Below, in pieces: positions 14,326 through 26,807 of a stretch of DNA of 64,000 nucleotides; within the stretch, counting starts at the first letter, position 1; every line of letters begins with the position of its first letter. This stretch comes from Anaeromyces robustus (Eukaryota; Neocallimastigomycota; Neocallimastigomycetes; Neocallimastigales; Neocallimastigaceae): contig MCFG01000052.1 of the NCBI GenBank assembly GCA_002104895.1, positions 25,001-89,000 of the forward strand. The letters are read 5' to 3'. Below the pieces are notes generated by a model that did no database searches, had not been told where the DNA came from, and was given only the letters and a program-made list of their open reading frames with translations. Made by a program: the position numbers and the translations under genes.

Positions 14326-16757
14326 TTAATTTAATACATCAGCAGCAACACCATCGGAATCAAGATCAACCTTATCTAAAGAGTCAGCTAAATCATCTCC
14401 ATCAGATTTATTCTTGTAGTTATATGGTGAAAAAGTACGACCTTGTTTACGTAAATTATCCTTTGAAGTTTTCTTTTCCATTTTTGATGATCTACGAGTG
14501 GCCTTATGCTTCTTTTGACTCTTCTTTAATTCAGCTGGTGACTTACTCTTACGAATAATCATTTCTTGAGTAGAATCACTAGAGATAGTTCTGTTATCTT
14601 GTACTTCTCTGTTCATTGATTTAGAGGAGTGAGTTTTATTGTAATGTTTATCAGAATGATGTGGTAATGAAGTGTATTTTGAATTAACTTGACGATTTTG
14701 AGTTGGACTTTTACCAGAAGCTAAGTCAGTAAATACCTTTAAGAATTCTTTTTCAGCTTCATTAAGATCAACACCTTTTCTGAAAGAATTATTCTTAATT
14801 AACTCATGAGCAACTTTATCGAAATCTTCAAAGTTACCATAATTTGGATATAAGCAATCTTCATCAGTTTCTTTATCATTAAAGATACAATCCCAAATTT
14901 GGTTGGCAGAAACAGTGAATGGATTACGATATTCTTTCCACCAAGCCATAATATCTAAAGTTTTTGTCATATGATGTTCAGTAAGTTCAAAGGCATGCTT
15001 AGTGTAATATAATGGGTATTCACGACAGCAAGTGTACTTTAAGAATTGGTTTATAACTTTATCTTCATCAATCATGTTAGCAGTAATATCAGTAGTAGCA
15101 AATTCTGGTAAATTCATATGAAGGAAGATTTGGTTAGCTCTGCAATCATCTACTTGTTGGGTAATAGCATCTAAAAATTCTCTCATATTTTCTATCTTTT
15201 CTTCCTTCTTTTCCTCGGTTTTATCTTCTTCTTCAACAATTGAATTGTAGACACGTTCCCAAATTAAAGAAACTAATCTACCAGCATCACCATAACGGTT
15301 ATCCATCCATTCTAAAGTTAATTTTTCGTCTATGAATTTTACTAATTCAGTGTAATGCCAGGTACCATTTAAAGAATATCCTCCTAATAAATTAACAAAT
15401 TGTGGAACACCACATGGATTTAAGGAATTTTCAAGTCTCTTGTAAAGAATATCCCATAATTTCATACATTGATCATCACAAACAGCTCCAATTTCAAAAA
15501 GTTTAGCAATTTTATAATCATCATCATCTTCTGCAGTACATCCACATTGCCAGTAAATACGTAAGTTAGCAACTTCTTGACCGAGGAAGTCATAATCTCT
15601 GTTTTTTAAAGAATAAAGTGATGGACAAAGAAGTTTAACAGCTAATTCAATATCATGATTAGCTAATTCCCAAGCAGCACCAGCTAAAATATATGGTTCG
15701 GTACTGTAACGAAGAGATACGAGAATTAAACCCATTTGTTCATTATCATCATATTCTAATTTATCTAAAAATCTACCAGTACCATTAGCACGATTAACAA
15801 AAGTAACTATATCATTAACCTTCCAATTATCCATAATAGCCATTGGTGGTAACTTTTTACCAACTTCAAGGAAGAATTTCTTCATTAAAATAAATGAAAT
15901 AACAGATTTAAGTGTTGGAATTTCAGAACCAACAGTTACAGCTTGAGCTGTGGCTTCACATAAAGTTTTATGAGTATCAGTCCAAATTTTGTAAACCATA
16001 CCCATTTGACGTTTAACTTTATTAACATCATTGTTTGCTGTTTGAGCTTCCATAAGCTCTCTTGGATCTGGAGCAATAAAAATTGGGACTGAGTATCTCT
16101 TCTGTTAATATTTCAATTTTTTTTTTTTTTTTAATTATTAAATTAATTTTAAAATAATAAATTTAAAATAAAATTTAATTATTTAATTTAGTTTTTATTT
16201 TACTTGAATTTTACTATTATATATATATATTTATTTATATTTTTTATTTTTATTATTATTTTCAGTTTTATTTTTATTTATTAGTCAATTTATTAATTAA
16301 TATTTAATTATTTGTTATTATTTATTTATTTAATTATTTATTTATTTATTTATTTATTTTTTTACTTTCTTAATTTATAAATTAATGATTTATTATTATT
16401 ATTTTTTTATTTATCTCTATTTTTTTATTTTTTAAAATAATACTTTTATGTTTTATTTTATTTTATTTATTTTTATTAAATTTCTTATTTCCCTTAGTTT
16501 CACTTTTTCTTTATTATTTTTATTGATTTACTTTTTCAGTCCTGTTTTAAATATATTATTTTTATTTTTTATTTTTCATTATTAATATTTTATCTCTCAT
16601 TTTATATTTATTTTTGGGCAATTTTAATTTATGTTTACATTTTTAAATTTTTCATATTATCAAATTTTATATTCTTATTCATTTTCTTTCATTTCTTTTT
16701 TAATTATCATTTATTTACCTTTGATTTTCTTGATGAGGTTCCTGATGCAACAGACAT
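14326..16757 (-). CDS. Trp/Cys-rich protein of unknown function
   Basis: Exon 2 (16101-14326) contains a long open frame of 575 codons from the internal Met, extended upstream in frame by RYSVPIFIAPDPREL to a TTAACAG acceptor. A plausible exon 1 (16757-16719) encodes MSVASGTSSRKSK, ends at AAG|GTAAAT and joins in phase, giving 604 residues across a 617-base intron. I do not recognise the family. Residues about 30-430 look globular and mostly helical, rich in Trp and Cys (IYWQCGC, WHYTELVKFIDEKLTLEWMD, KYTCCREYPLYYTKH, DIMAWWKEYRNPF). The C-terminal 150 residues are a basic, Ser/Lys-rich tail followed by an acidic end (SDGDDLADSLDKVDLDSDGV). There is no signal peptide or membrane segment. Codon use is more GC-rich than in most neighbours, like the dynein and coronin genes, suggesting good expression. 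Exon 1 is the uncertain part. Confidence 0.75.
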
Positions 16758-17363
16758 TTTATTATTTATTTATATATTTATCTTTTAACCTTTTATGTTT
16801 ATTTTTATTTGTTTATATATTCATGTAAATATAAAAAACATTTCAGAATGGATTAGAATTTTTATTTTTAAATATTAATAAAAAAATTATATGTTAATAT
16901 TTTTATATGTCGAATATGTATTGATCATAAATATACCTTTTAAAAATATGTAAAAAAAAAATGGTATGAATGTTATAAAGTTGTTTTATTAAAATGTTAT
17001 TAAGTTTTTTTTTAAATTATAATAAAGTAATAAAAAAATATTTAAATTAAGATATAAAAACTATATAATACTGTAAAAAAAAAAAAACTTTCTATTTATA
17101 TATATACTTCTAACAATTGAATTTTTTTTTTAATTAAGTATATATTGATTCAATTGTATTTGTATTATTTTCAAAATAAAATAGTCTTTATTGATAAATA
17201 AAAAATTAAGAAGAAGAAAAAAAGAAAAAAAAAATTAAAAAACGAAATAAATGATTAATTTATGTATTAAATGATATTATTTAAGGATTATTTAAAATAT
17301 TAATTTATATAAATTATATACTTATATAAAAATAAATATTATAAAAAATATTTGTTTTTATGT

Positions 17364-17500
<137 letters not shown>

Positions 17501-18258
17501 TTTATTTATTTATTGTTAGTATTATTTATTGTTATTATATATTTATTAATGAATTAGTTTTTATTATGAAATAATTATTATATTAATATTATTGATTAAA
17601 TTAAGAAAATTAAATATATATATAATATATTTATATAATATAATATAATATATTACAATATATTATATTATATTTTTAATTCTAGTTTTTATAATAAACA
17701 ACCCATAATGAAGATGAATATATTAATATATGGGTATAATAAATTGAAATCAATTTAATTTAATATAATCAATTAATTTTAATTTTAATACTTTTAAAAT
17801 AAAAATTTTTTTAAGTATATGATTATGTAATATATTTTAATATAAAGTAATATATAGGACATATATAAAATATATGGGTAAATTATTAATTTCTAAAACA
17901 AGTATTTTCCATTTGAATAATCATTAATCATAAATCATTGAATATTTACTTTATTTTCATTTTATTATTTATTTATTTGTTTTAAAATTTAGATAAATAA
18001 ATGAATGAATAAATAACATTTAAATAAATAAGTGTTAATTTATTTTTAAATATATTCTATTATACTGTCAATAAAATGATCTAGTAAATATTAATATAAA
18101 TATATTAATATATAAAGTTAAAAAAATTAAATAAATAAAAAAATTGAAGAAATAATTAAATAAAGATAATTATTAATATAAAATAATTTATACCCCTTTA
18201 AATTTCTATATAATATCAAATAATTATTAAATTAAAGAAAAAGGAAAAAACAAACAAA

Positions 18259-18293
<35 letters not shown>

Positions 18294-18447
18294 AAAAGGA
18301 AAAACTTTTTTCATGAAATAAATAAATAAATATATATATATATATAATAAAATTTTAAAAAAAAAATGTTGAATATTATTACAATAATAATCTTCAACTT
18401 ATTTATTTAACTATTTATTATTCCTATTATTCCTATTATTCCTTTTA

Positions 18448-18491
18448 TCGTTGCAAAATCGTTGCAAAATCGTTGCAAAATCGTTGCAAAA
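18448..18491. repeat. Four-copy 11-bp repeat TCGTTGCAAAA
   Basis: Four head-to-tail copies of an 11-base unit with a TTGCAA core. It immediately follows three copies of TTATTCC. The G/C content of the unit makes it stand out in the surrounding A/T desert. Confidence 0.85.
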
Positions 18492-19171
18492 AGTTGATTG
18501 TTTATTTAAAATCTACCATCTTATACATACAAATATTTAACCTTTATTATTTATTATAATTGAATTACCTATCTAAATTAATATTATTATAATTGAATTA
18601 ACTATCTAAATTAGTATTATTCTTTTTATAAATATCATCATAATGATTTAAGATATGTTTATCAACATTATTAATATTAATATTTTTATAATAATCTTAT
18701 GACGCTTATCCAAAAATTCAGAGTACTTTAAATAGGTCACTTCTTTTTTCTATATATTAATTTTTCATAAAATAAATTAGTTAAGAAATAAATAAATAAA
18801 TAAATAAATAAATATAATTAATTAATTAATTAATTAATTAAAAATAAATGTATACATAAATAATTTTTTAAACAAAAAATTATTATTTATTTAAAAAAAT
18901 TTTTACCTTTACCTTTATATAGAAACTTTTGGATTGTTCTTTTTATATTAAACTTTTTAAAATAAATATTTTTCTATTCATATAATTTTAATTAATTTAT
19001 TATTCATTTATTAATATTTACTTCATTATATTATATATTATTAATTATATTAGAATTAAATATTTAATTATTTATTTAATTAATTAATTATTTATTTATT
19101 TATTTATTTTTTTTTTTTTAAAAAAAAAGACAAAAACTAACACTTTTTTTATGTAAAACTATTCATAATAT

Positions 19172-19226
<55 letters not shown>

Positions 19227-20889
19227 TTATTTATTTATTATTTATTTAAAACTTTGTAATAATATATTTTTTTTTTACTTTTAAATCACATCATAGTTCT
19301 TTTGTTTCAATATATATATAATTTTTTTTTTTTTGAAAAAATTTTTTCAAAATACAATTTTGTAGTATTGTTATAGTAAAAAAAAAAAATGTGGATAAGT
19401 TAAATTTGTAAAGTTTGTAAAGTTTTTATGAATTAGAATAGATTTAGAAAAATTTTGTCAATGTAGAAAATTACCAATAGAGGAGATATAGGGATGCTCA
19501 TTTTTTTTTAACATCAAAAATATCAAAAATATATTTATATTATTTTGTTTATTGTCAATTAAAATTTATGATAAAAAAAAAATAAATAAATAAATAAATT
19601 TAAAGTATTATACAAAATCATTGTTAATTTTTTCAAATATGTCTTATAATCATGAATTATTATAATAGAAAAAAATAATGTTCTTATAGTTTCTAATTTG
19701 ATTTCTGTAAATTTGCTTCTAATACAAATTAGAATGTTTTTATAAAATAAAAAAAGTTGAAATATTTTAAAATAAATAAATAAAAAAATAAATTTGCTTA
19801 TAAATCTGTTATATATAATAATGATATAGTAAAAAAAAGTAATTGTTTTATGTCATTTTAATCCTAATATGCATTAAAAAAAAGATAATTTTTTTATTGA
19901 CTGAATGAATTGTAGGTTTTTTTTTTTTTTTTTTTTTTTTTTTGATTTTTCTATTTGATTTTTTTCTATCCACATTAAAAAAATAAATTATTATTATAAA
20001 AAATAAATTTTGATGTTGGCTATTTTTTTTTTTCTTTTATTTACTTGTTTATTTATTATATTAACTATTATTTGTTTATATGTTTATTTATTTGTTAATT
20101 TGTTTATGTTTTGTTTCATGGTAAAATTTTTATTTTTATATTAAATTATAATAATAATAAGTAATTATTTATTAAATATATATATATATTATATACTTAT
20201 TATTATATATTATATATTATATATAATATATAATAAATAATAATTATTAAATATGTAACAATATATTAATAATTTATTTATATGTAATAATATATATAAA
20301 TATATTATTTAAAATATATTTAATAATTAATTACATTATAAAAAGATTTTATTATTAAATATTTAATATAATATATATATCTTTTTTTTTTTTTTTCAAA
20401 TACCACAAAATTTGTGTTAAGATACCAGATATTAAATATAATAATTAATAATTATATTTAATTATAATAGTGTTAATAATTAATAATATTTAATATTTAA
20501 TAAATAATACTTAATAAAGTAATATAGCTTTTCCATTCATAATAAAAAAAATAGTTAAAGCATGTTCTTTTTTTATAAAAAATATAATATAAAGTTAAAA
20601 AAAAAAAACAAACATGAAATATTGAAAATTTTTCTATTAAATAATTCGGTCAAAGTGGTATAATTATCATCTATCATTATTTTGAATTTTTTACATCATA
20701 AATATAAACGCATTCTTGTATAATATCATATAAAAATCTTTATATATATATATTTATATTTTTAAATGGTTACACAAGATAAATCCTTTTTACAATCCAA
20801 TAGAATAATATAAATATTAATTTAATAAAATATAATAATCATAAAAAAGATAAAACCAATAAATTGTTAAGATATATATTTATAGCTTA

Positions 20890-21465
20890 AAGCTGGATAT
20901 ATTATTCCAAATGGATCATTTCAGATTAGAAGACGATATATATATATGAATTTACTCGGCCATATTTGTATTTAAAATTATCTGGAGTATAATATGTTTA
21001 AAGTATTGTTTAAAAAACTCATGTATAAGGATATATTAATCTTTCAACATCATGGAAAAGAGATAATGTATCTGGTAAAAGGCAGGAGCTCTATTGAAAA
21101 TCCTATGTTGGTAGATAAATTAGACAATTTACAAATCATGTGTATAATGAAGAGAGAGGATTATATATATATGTAATCCTCTCTTTCTTATATATATGAA
21201 ATTGGAATAATGATATATTATGCGAGAGATATGTATGGTGTTATGGAAAAATATTATAAATAGATTTAAAAATCGAGGGATTCATGATGCAAAAGAAGTG
21301 CTTAACCATGTCCACTATTATCTGACTTATGAAGAAGAGAGGCAGGAATTGATCAGATGAAGTTGGAAAGCATCACTTGAGAAGATGGCATATAAAAGGT
21401 TTATGTAGGAGGTATTTGAAGAAATACATAATGGAAAAACAGAGAGTATTGACCGAAAATAAATT
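20890..21465 (+). pseudogene. Decayed coding relic, possibly transposon-derived
   Basis: A stretch with clearly higher GC and coding-like codon use, broken by stops. Readable blocks are AGYIIPNGSFQIRRR, an intact 60-codon piece (20994-21176) with DILIFQHHGKEIMYLVKGRS, then in other frames NRFKNRGIHDAKEVLNHVHY and, after a TGA, SWKASLEKMAYKRFM. Several in-frame stops and frame changes separate them. I cannot name the family. The composition and isolation, next to an inverted-repeat element at 21552, suggest a dead mobile element rather than a host gene. Confidence 0.4.
21153..21185. repeat. Short inverted repeat inside the decayed relic
   Basis: AGAGAGGATTA and its complement TAATCCTCTCT flank a TA-rich loop at the point where the 60-codon open piece ends. 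It may be a foldback created during decay. Confidence 0.55.
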
Positions 21466-21551
21466 TAGAAATGAATATAAGAATGAATATAATAAATATA
21501 TATATAATTGTATTATTAAAAATAAAATAAAATAGTTTAATAATCAATACT

Positions 21552-21991
21552 TAATATATACCATTATGATTAATTTTAAAATGATAAATAATTTTTCCAT
21601 TATTCCATATTACTCTATATATCTGAAATCATTGTTATTTTTAAAAATTTCATTTATTATACTAATACCGTAAGATATGGTGGGAATAAAATAATTTATC
21701 TATTATTGAAAAATAAAATAAATCTTTTTAAATAATTATGAAAAAATAAATAAATATATATATATATATAATGATATAATAGTAATTTTTATTTTTAATA
21801 TCAATTTGTATTTTTAATATAGATAAAAATTGTTTCAAAACTAATCAATTAATAAATACATTGAAACTAGTTTGTCAAGGCAAAGAATTAAATATACAAT
21901 AAAAATAACAATGATTTCAGATATATAGAGTAATATGGAATAACGGAAAAATTATTTATCATTTTAAAATTAATTAAAATGGTATATATTA
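21552..21991. mobile_element. MITE-like foldback element with ~90-bp inverted termini
   Basis: The left arm (about 21552-21642) contains ATGATAAATAATTTTTCCAT and TATTACTCTATATATCTGAA. The right arm (about 21901-21991) is its inverted copy with a few mismatches (TTCAGATATATAGAGTAATA, then AAAATTATTTATCATTTTAA). The middle is about 258 bases of AT-rich DNA without coding capacity. A third, diverged copy of one arm lies at 22470-22580. No target-site duplication can be fixed in such AT-rich flanks. The structure fits a non-autonomous DNA transposon; transposition itself is inferred. Confidence 0.7.
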
Positions 21992-22469
21992 AATTTTGAT
22001 TATAAAACTATCTTATTTTTTTTTTTTTTCTATAGAATTATAATAATACTATTATGTAAATATAATAAAAAATTAAAATTAAATATATATATTAAAAAAA
22101 GTTAATACTCTACATTTAATAAAATTTATTTAATTATAATTAATCATACATTTAATTAATTTAAAAGAATAACTTAAAATTTATTTATTTCATAATAAAA
22201 TAAGATAGAAAAAAAAAAAAAAAAAAAGAGAGAGAGAGAGAGAAGCATTAAATATATATTATTTTATATATGTTATACATTAATTTGAATAAATAATTTT
22301 TTTTTTATATAATAATTTCATTAAGATAATGAATATATTATATATAATTTAATAGTAGTGATTAAAACTCTAGTTTAAAAAAATAAAAATAACTTATATT
22401 ATTTTTTTTTTTATAATTATACAAATTATTTTTATTTTTTAAACGAAATTAATATTAAATATAGAAGCA

Positions 22470-22580
22470 TTTTGATTGATTTTAAAATAACTAAATAATT
22501 TCTCCATTATTCTTATATTACTCTTTAAATTTCTAAAAGTTATCATTATTTTTAATTTCATTTAATATACTAATACCGTT
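22470..22580. repeat. Third diverged copy of the 21552 element terminus
   Basis: Same orientation as the left arm at 21552. It shares TGATTTTAAAATAACTAAAT, then TTCTCCATTATTCTTATATT and TATTACTCTTTAAATTTCT, and the following CATTTAATATACTAATACCG, which also follows the left arm (21650-21670). The similarity therefore extends beyond the arm itself. Confidence 0.65.
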
Positions 22581-22689
22581 AAAAAATAATAAAAATAAAA
22601 CAATAATTCATTTGTTATTTAAAAATTATTTTTTATTGAATATTTTTATTATCACTATTATTTATTTTTATAATTCATAAAAAAAAATA

Positions 22690-23011
22690 GAGATATAATT
22701 TCTTGGTATGAATAATGTTTTTGAATTATAAAGTATAATATATATATATAGACCTAAAGGAAGAGAATATGCACTTCCATGTTTAAGATTAAGAAGGAGA
22801 TATAATTTCTTGGTATGAATAATGTTTTTGAATTATAAAGTATATATATATGTATATAGACTAAAGGAAGAGAATATACACTTTCATATTTAAGATTAAG
22901 GAGATATAATTATAATTTCTTGGTATGAATAATGTTTTTAATTATGAAGTATATATATATATATTTAGACTTAAGGATGAGGATACACTTCCATAATTAA
23001 GATTAAGAAGA
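22690..23011. repeat. Three tandem copies of a ~107-bp unit
   Basis: Copies at about 22690-22796, 22797-22900 and 22901-23011. Each begins GAGATATAATTTCTTGGTAT, contains GAATAATGTTTTTGAATTAT or a close variant, a TA run of variable length, GGAAGAGAATA, and ends with a TTAAGATTAAG-type block. The third copy is the most diverged and carries an extra TATAAT. Confidence 0.85.
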
Positions 23012-23023
23012 ATATAGCTAAAA

Positions 23024-23034
<11 letters not shown>

Positions 23035-23100
<66 letters not shown>
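23035..23100. repeat. AAAT then AAT microsatellite
   Basis: A short AAAT tetramer run passes directly into about 19 AAT units, just beyond the third 107-bp tandem copy. Confidence 0.85.
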
Positions 23101-23104
<4 letters not shown>

Positions 23105-23450
23105 TCTTTTATATTTTATATTTTTAAATAATTAATTATTAGTTAAATAAATTTTAATAATTTTATATAATATTCTTTATATTATTATTAAAATTTTTGA
23201 TAAATAAAAATAATAAATTAAATTAAAAATAAAAAATATATATTATTATTATTAAATTTTTTTAATACATAATAATAATTGTATTTAATAAAATACTAAT
23301 TATATTAATTGATATGTTATAATTTTTTTTTTTTTTTTTTTTGAAAAAATAATATTTTAATATATATATATTACTATATTTAGTTGTTTTTATTATATAC
23401 TTATTATTATTATTATTATATATTATATACATTAATTATTAATTTTTTAA

Positions 23451-23499
<49 letters not shown>

Positions 23500-23816
23500 C
23501 TATTTTTATTTAAATTTGTCTATTAATGGTTTTTTTATTTATTTTTTTTATTTTTTTTTATTTCTGTCGATTTATATTTCTTTAAGTAAAAGAAATATTA
23601 ATTGATTAATTTATATAACAATAACAACTTTTTATGTTAATGAGTAGTTTATATATATATTTGTAAAAATATTTAAAAAATATATAATAATAATTTATTT
23701 TTTGAGTATTTTTTAGTATTTCTTATTTTTTTTTTTTTTTTTTCTTTTTCGAATGAGTATTGTATTATTTTTTTTTCTTTATTTTTTTTTAAAAAAAAAA
23801 AAATAATAAATTCTGC

Positions 23817-24896
23817 TTAACGGAAAAGCTTTAATCTGTGAAGTTCCTTTTCAAGTTGCTTAATTTTCATTTCTTGAAGCTTGATAGTATCACGAAGAGT
23901 ATCATTTTCTTTTTGAAGAGTTTCGCATTTGGTTGTTAACTATAATGTAAAAAAAAAAATTATTATAATTATTCAGAGATTTATATAAATATATTTTTTA
24001 ATTATTATTTAAATATTTAAAAGTAATAATAATTAATAAAATATCTAATAAATAATTACTTCTTTGTTATCTAAAAGTGGTTTATTCTTTTCAGCTTCAG
24101 CAGCGGCTCTTTTCTTTTCAGCATTAGCTTTAACTTCTTTTTCATCAATCTTTAATTCTTTCTTAGCACTTGGCTTGAATTTAGTTTCCAAGTTAATTAA
24201 AATTGGTTTAGCAGATTTACCCTTAAAGAATTCTTCACAAGTAAGAGCTGGTGTATCACCAATAGTTTCTGGATAAATGTCACTAGCAAAAGCATCAGAC
24301 TAAATATTCATAAAATATTGATATGATTTATATATATATAATTGATTTGTTTAAATAAAAATAAATTAAAATAAATGATTATATAATATATTATATTATA
24401 TTATTAAAATTTATACATTATTCATGAATTTATATGTTTTTTTTAAATATAAATGAGATATAATAAATGTATTAGAACTGATAATTATATTAATAATTAT
24501 TGAATTATTACCTTTCTTGGAACCTTGAAGGAAATTGGTTCAATACAGTTGTTTTGGAGCTTGTATAAACGATCAATTTCAACTTCGTTAGTATTAACAG
24601 CACGTTTTGGAAGGAAACCCATACCACGTTGTGGTTCAGAAGATTTAAATTCTATTTATATATATAAATTTTAATGTTTAATTATATTATTATATAAATA
24701 TATTTTTATTTTTAATTTTTATAATAACTTATTATTGTTATTATAATAATGAGATTTTATAATTCTATATTATATATGTATTTAATTTCTTTTTTTTTTT
24801 TTTTTTTTTTTACCTGAAATAAAGTAGAGGAGAGTATCATCATCAACAATTTCGTAGTAACGAATATTACCATCACCCTATTTTATTTTTTAAGGA

Positions 24897-24929
<33 letters not shown>

Positions 24930-26551
24930 TTAAATTACTCTTTTATTTTATAAATATAAATATTATAATTAAATTACCTTTCCTGCAAGGAAGAGAAGTT
25001 TAGTATCATTATCATAGAATGGCATTAAAATACCAGAACTAGTATCAATAGCTTCTTGTTTAAGTGGTTGCTTTAAGTTCTTAGCATCCCATAAGAAGAG
25101 TTGTCTATCACTCATTCTACTGAAACCTGTAGTAGCAATGTGATCAGAATCACCGAGCCAACAAACTCTAGAACCCTTAATGCCTTGGTGACCATCAGTT
25201 TCCTTTATATTATATATTTATATTAGTGTATTTTATTAATAATGATTAATTTTCATTTTAATATCTATATTAAAATTTATAAATAAAAAAAAAAAAAATA
25301 CTATATATACTTACAGAAGCAACTTTACCAGTTCTAGCATCAATAATTCTGAGTTTCTTATCCTTACAAGTAGTTGTTAATAAATCACCATTATAGTTCC
25401 AATCAAGTGATTGAACAAGTTGTGGATGACAATCAATATTTTGCATTTCAGCACCTTTACTAATATCCCATAAACGAATAGTCATATCAGCGCTAGAACT
25501 AGCTAATAAATTATCTGCGACTGGGTGGAATAAAACATGACCAACCTTCTTTTTGTGACTATATTTTAATAACAAAAATGTAAAAATTTTATATAATTTT
25601 TTAATATTAATATATATTTAATCTTTCTGTATTAGATAATAATTAACGTTACTTTGAAAAAAAAAAAAAAGAAAAAATTCTTAAAAATATAAATAAATCC
25701 GTTTAATTAAATTATTTTCCACTTACCCTTCTAAAGTTAATACTGATTTATTAATAGATTCAGTAAGACCATTTTCTGGGATATTCCAAATCATGACTTT
25801 AGTATCTTCGGAACCAGAAGCAATGATGTAATCATTGAATGGATTGAAATCTAAATAATAAATAGATTTTTGAAATAATATTAAGAATTAATCCAAATAT
25901 ATTATTAATTTGAATAACATAAAAACCCAATATATAAATATTTATATATAATTCATAAGTAAATAAATTACCAGTATCAAGAACAGAAGCAGAGTGACCA
26001 TTGAAACATGGTAAATTATCTGGAAGTTTACCAGTGTTATCGTGATTAATAACAGTGAATGTACCACCACCACCAGATTGAAGATTAACAGAAATGAATC
26101 TTTTTATTGTATATAATATTTTTATATTTATATGAAATATTTTGATATTCGAATAAATAATAAACATATATTAATAAATATTAAAGCTTTGAATTATATT
26201 CCTTTTTTTTTATATTATATCATATTTTAATATTCTTTGTTCCAAATATTTACAATGGATTAACTTTTACTAAATTAGTATCCCAAGCATTTCTTGTAAT
26301 ACGAAGATTTCTGTATAATCAAATTTATTGTTATATTTTTATTAGAAATATTATTAGATACAATATATATATATAATAAAACATTTTTATATTGTATATT
26401 ATTATTATTGTTATTTTATCATAATATATTAAATTATTGTGTTTAATAATATATTTGAAAATGATATTGATAAATACTCATAACAATCTGGTCTTCTATA
26501 TGGAGTACCAAAAACATGTCTGAATTTAGATGGTCTGACAAAGAAAGACAT
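23817..26551 (-). CDS. CRN1: Coronin (actin-binding WD40 protein)
   Basis: Ten exons (26551-26478, 26310-26254, 26099-25972, 25850-25727, 25558-25315, 25202-24978, 24877-24814, 24651-24512, 24299-24060, 23939-23817) give 472 residues, all in phase. Coronin binds F-actin and regulates Arp2/3 and cofilin at cortical patches. The N-terminal signature MSFFVRPSKFRHVFG is followed by NAWDTNLVKVNP, typical of fungal coronins. WD40 repeats follow (SGSEDTKVMIWNIPENGLTE, SSSADMTIRLWDIS, TTCKDKKLRIIDARTGK, GFSRMSDRQLFLWDAKNL). After these come MPFYDNDTKLLFLAGKGDGN, IRYYEIVDD and the conserved QRGMGFLPKRAVNTNEVEID and ISFKVPRK. A short unique region (KPSAKKELKIDEKEVKANAE) precedes a C-terminal coiled coil (QKENDTLRDTIKLQEMKIKQ, LEKELHRLKLFR) for oligomerisation. 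Introns are short, A/T-only and easy to see against the coding sequence. Confidence 0.95.
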
Positions 26552-26768
26552 TTTGTCTAATTAATATAAAATATATATTTTTAAAAAGCATTATTATTTA
26601 GTATGAATAAATGAATCAGTTTAAAAAGTTAAAAAATAATAATTCAATTTCTATTTATTTTAAAGTATGAAAAATTATGTTTATTGCTTTTTTATTTTTT
26701 TATTTTTTTTTAAATTTTTTATATATTCACTTTTATTATTTTATTATTTATTTATTTATTTATTTAAT

Positions 26769-26807
<39 letters not shown>

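Noticed and set aside
16631-16828. Plus-strand hydrophobic 65-codon frame resembling a membrane protein
   Set aside because: It is antisense to the short first exon of the 14326 gene and is otherwise A/T-rich sequence that gives Phe/Leu/Ile/Tyr in any frame.
19415-19500. Slightly GC-richer patch considered as a small nuclear or nucleolar RNA
   Set aside because: No C/D or H/ACA boxes, no U6-like or tRNA-like motif and no convincing fold could be seen.
22690-23011. CRISPR-like direct repeats
   Set aside because: The copies are contiguous, about 107 bp, diverged and without unique spacers of uniform length; eukaryotic tandem duplication explains them.
24064-24276. Plus-strand 70-codon Ser/Ala/Leu frame
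   Set aside because: Antisense to coronin exon 9, whose frame is fixed by the family sequence.
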